A stretch of 16,319 nt of DNA, from contig CAZFSG010000029.1 of assembly GCA_964521665.1 (NCBI GenBank), forward strand, positions 1 through 16,319. The letters are read 5' to 3'. Made by a program: the position numbers and the translations under genes. Of this stretch, positions 14,836 to 16,319 are shown piece by piece. Numbering within the stretch: the stretch's first letter is position 1; every line of letters begins with the position of its first letter. Origin of the DNA: JANXDG01 sp964521665. GTDB lineage: Bacteria; Elusimicrobiota; Endomicrobiia; DTEH01. The notes below the pieces were generated by a model. The model had not been told where the DNA came from. It worked only from the letters and a program-made list of their open reading frames with translations, and did not search any database.

Positions 14836-15834
14836 TTACCTTACTTTTATTTCTCTTAAAAACTTAGCGTTTTCTTCCGGTAGTGAAGAATTTATAGACA
14901 TACCGGTTCCTATCTCAAACCCAGCTGTTTTTGTCAACCTCGGCATTATTGTTATATACCAATGATAATACTCCTTACCTTTTTCGTTTACTGGAACACT
15001 TCTTATTACAAAGTTGTAATCAGGATTATCAAGGCCATAATAAAGTTTTGACAAAGTAAGTTTCAAATTTTTTGCTAAATCTGTAATTTCTTCATCGGTA
15101 ATATCTCCGAAAGATTCAGTGTGTCTTCTCGGTAGTATCCACATATGGAATGGCGCTAACGCAGCATACGGAACAAAAGATACAAAATGTCCTGTTTCAA
15201 CAACAACACGTTCTTGTAATTTTAATTCTTCTTCTAGCATATAACAAAATACACATTTGCCAGTTTCGTCATAATATCTCATTGCTTCTTCAATTCTGTA
15301 TCTTATATGAAACGGAACCACTGGTATAGCGATAAGTTGTGAATGAGGATGTTCAATAGAAGCACCTGCTTGTTCCCCATAGTTTCTAAAAATTATTACC
15401 AATTTTATTCTTTTATCTTTTTCAGCAGAGTTGTATCTTTCTTTATACACTCTTATTATTTGTTCAATATCTTTTTCAGACATTAATGCTAACGAAAGAT
15501 TATGTTTTGCTGACTCTATTATTACTTCTGCACAACCTACTCCCGAAACAGTCCTCTTTATACCCTCAATTTTAAATTCAACTGTTCCTTCATAAACAAC
15601 AGCAGGGTATTTGTTAGGTATTACTCGTATTTTCCAATTTCCTAACTCGTCATTAACAACAAAAACTTCATATGGTGTCATATGTTCATTCCCAGGACAA
15701 AAAGGACATGTTTCAGAATGTTCAGGTAAAACTTTTTTTTCTTTTTTTGTTTTAAAATCTTCGGGACGTTTTGCACGTTCTGTAGATATAACAACCCATT
15801 CTTTGGTTGCTATATTTTGTCTTATCTCAGGCAT
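14836..15834 (-). CDS. galT: galactose-1-phosphate uridylyltransferase
   Basis: 332 residues. It exchanges UMP between UDP-glucose and galactose 1-phosphate in the Leloir pathway, through a covalent uridylyl-histidine. The N-terminus MPEIRQNIATKEWVVISTER is typical. Zinc ligands by comparison with the E. coli enzyme are Cys43 and Cys46 (CPFC), His111 and His162. The catalytic motif is EHPHSQ, giving His164 as the nucleophile. A second CxxC (CVFC, about 193-196) and the later MWILPRRH complete the second half. Length is normal for the bacterial group. A strong GGAGGT ribosome binding site lies 8 nt before the ATG. The sequence around that site is partly duplicated about 400 bp upstream, beyond a REP-like array. 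Confidence 0.97.
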   Translation of the reverse strand: MPEIRQNIATKEWVVISTERAKRPEDFKTKKEKKVLPEHSETCPFCPGNEHMTPYEVFVVNDELGNWKIRVIPNKYPAVVYEGTVEFKIEGIKRTVSGVGCAEVIIESAKHNLSLALMSEKDIEQIIRVYKERYNSAEKDKRIKLVIIFRNYGEQAGASIEHPHSQLIAIPVVPFHIRYRIEEAMRYYDETGKCVFCYMLEEELKLQERVVVETGHFVSFVPYAALAPFHMWILPRRHTESFGDITDEEITDLAKNLKLTLSKLYYGLDNPDYNFVIRSVPVNEKGKEYYHWYITIMPRLTKTAGFEIGTGMSINSSLPEENAKFLREIKVR

Positions 15835-15857
15835 ATGTTTTTACCTCCGTAATTCTT
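15820..15857 (-). repeat. direct repeat flanking the right REP array (copy at galT start)
   Basis: 38 bp covering the galT ribosome binding site and first codons. On the minus strand it shares GAATTAC-G/A-GAGGTA-A/G-AAAC and CTGAGATAAGA with 16259-16223, about 30 matches over 38 positions with a 1-nt length difference. In this copy the frame of the upstream gene would also end here (Glu-Leu-Arg-Arg-stop). Confidence 0.75.
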
Positions 15858-16222
15858 AAGTACTGTATTTATGAAAAATATACTCCATGGTAGCCGCATC
15901 GTAAAACAATAAAAACGCGGGCTGAAACCTACGACTACCTAAAAATTAAACTTACATCTTAGAATGCAACAACTATGTTGTTGCATTTCTTTGATGCTAA
16001 TGTCAAATATTGCAAAGTCTAAATCCTCATGTTATTTAGCAAACCAAGGTTTGCCACTACAAAATAAATAAAAATTGTAGTTGCAAAGCCTGCTTTGCTT
16101 TCTTTCAGCAGACCAAGGTCTGCTACTACAAATTAAATTAATTAAAAAAATATGCGCAGATTAAAATCTGCGGATACAAATAATATACGCAGGCTAAAGC
16201 CTGCGACAACCAAATTATAAAT
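15858..16222. repeat. REP-like hairpin array (right copy), no gene
   Basis: About 365 bp of hairpins between the two direct repeats. Stems are a decayed CGCGGG/CCTACG (15916-15933), TGCAACAAC/GTTGTTGCA (15965-15985, perfect), GCAAACC/GGTTTGC (16039-16054), GCAAAGC/GCTTTGC (16083-16098), GCAGACC/GGTCTGC (16108-16123), CGCAGATT/AATCTGCG (16155-16172) and CGCAGGCT/AGCCTGCG (16188-16205). GTAG or CTAC flanks most of them. The order and much of the spacer sequence match the left array. A GGTAG at 15889-15893 looks like a broken unit. I see no transposase or protein gene here. Confidence 0.85.
16039..16129. repeat. BIME-like cluster of three REP hairpins (second copy)
   Basis: Three hairpins in the same alternating order as at 10281-10376: GCAAACC/GGTTTGC then CCACTAC, a spacer ACAAAATAAATAAAAA, GTAG then GCAAAGC/GCTTTGC, and GCAGACC/GGTCTGC then TACTAC. 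The third stem differs from its counterpart (GCAAAC) yet still pairs perfectly. Confidence 0.8.
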
Positions 16223-16259
16223 TCTTATCTCAGCGACTGTTTCTACCTCTGTAATTCTT
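16223..16259 (-). repeat. direct repeat flanking the right REP array (distal copy)
   Basis: 37 bp resembling the galT start region at 15857-15820. The galT ATG is lost here (AGTCG in place of ATATGC), while the flanking GAGGTAGAAAC and CTGAGATAAGA remain. It lies at the stop codon of the partial upstream gene, so it may be the original galT start site. Confidence 0.75.
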
Positions 16260-16319
16260 TTGTTATGTTTGGAAACAAAGACAAATCTGTATGTGGGATA
16301 AACAAAGTTGAAGTATACT
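16243..16319 (-). CDS. C-terminal end of an unidentified protein
   Basis: 24 codons enter from the right edge and stop at TAG (16245-16243). The peptide is YTSTLFIPHTDLSLFPNITK followed by Glu-Leu-Gln-Arg. Of the minus-strand frames here, this one has the low third-position GC seen in the other genes of the window. Its stop falls in a ribosome-binding-site-like GAGGTAG that is repeated at the galT start, where the same frame also ends in a stop. This suggests that the gene once overlapped the galT ribosome binding site. No family can be named from so short a piece. Confidence 0.5.
   Translation of the reverse strand, partial: YTSTLFIPHTDLSLFPNITKELQR

Noticed and set aside
16142..16318. Alternative minus-strand frame, open from the right edge through two hairpins
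   Set aside because: Its third codon positions are richer in C than in the real genes nearby and most of it translates REP sequence; the shorter frame ending at 16243 fits codon use better.

Overview
The window reads as AT-rich chromosome (probably a draft or metagenome assembly, since it contains a run of 100 Ns) from a bacterium with two membranes. The evidence for a diderm is an operon of type IV pilus inner-membrane genes ending in a lipoprotein start (pilM-N-O-P), an EnvC-type division activator next to ftsX, and a large protein that ends in an Omp85-like outer-membrane barrel. No 16S rRNA or phylum-specific marker is present, so I do not name a phylum; the mix of diderm genes with a DUF5693-csaB pair (familiar from Bacillota and several deep or candidate phyla) is typical of poorly sampled lineages. 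Every gene I can support lies on the minus strand, so transcription runs from right to left.

Right end (16319 to 11643): the last 24 codons of an unidentified gene, then about 400 bp of REP-like hairpin repeats, then galT, a 204-bp spacer, glgA, a DUF5693 membrane protein and a CsaB-family polysaccharide pyruvyl transferase. The last three genes overlap by 1-4 bases and must be cotranscribed. Together they suggest sugar-nucleotide and glycogen metabolism followed by cell-surface polysaccharide modification.

Middle (10664 to 9760): about 900 bp without a convincing gene, filled with a second, larger REP-like array. It contains the N gap, which sits between two identical 55-bp copies and looks like an assembly artefact.

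Left centre (9759 to 3456): ftsX, an EnvC-like coiled-coil protein with a degenerate LytM domain, a 925-930 residue protein combining a gluzincin metalloprotease domain, a propeller-like region and an outer-membrane barrel, a membrane-anchored triple-PASTA protein, and ribulose-phosphate 3-epimerase. These are packed almost end to end. The first four together look like a peptidoglycan and envelope remodelling or division module spanning both membranes, with no ftsE in the window.

Left end (3463 to 1): a coiled-coil C4 zinc-ribbon protein, the RNase P RNA gene (rnpB, not a protein gene, covering about 2315-2738), then pilM, pilN, pilO and the first 31 codons of pilP. The 5' strand of the RNase P P1 helix is also the end of the zinc-ribbon coding sequence, and the 3' strand ends 15 nt before the pilM start.

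The most interesting points are the REP-like arrays, whose stems change sequence while keeping their pairing; a roughly 38-bp imperfect direct repeat bracketing one array that duplicates the stop codon of the upstream gene and the ribosome binding site and start of galT; the protease-propeller-barrel fusion in a division operon; and the protein/RNA overlap at rnpB.
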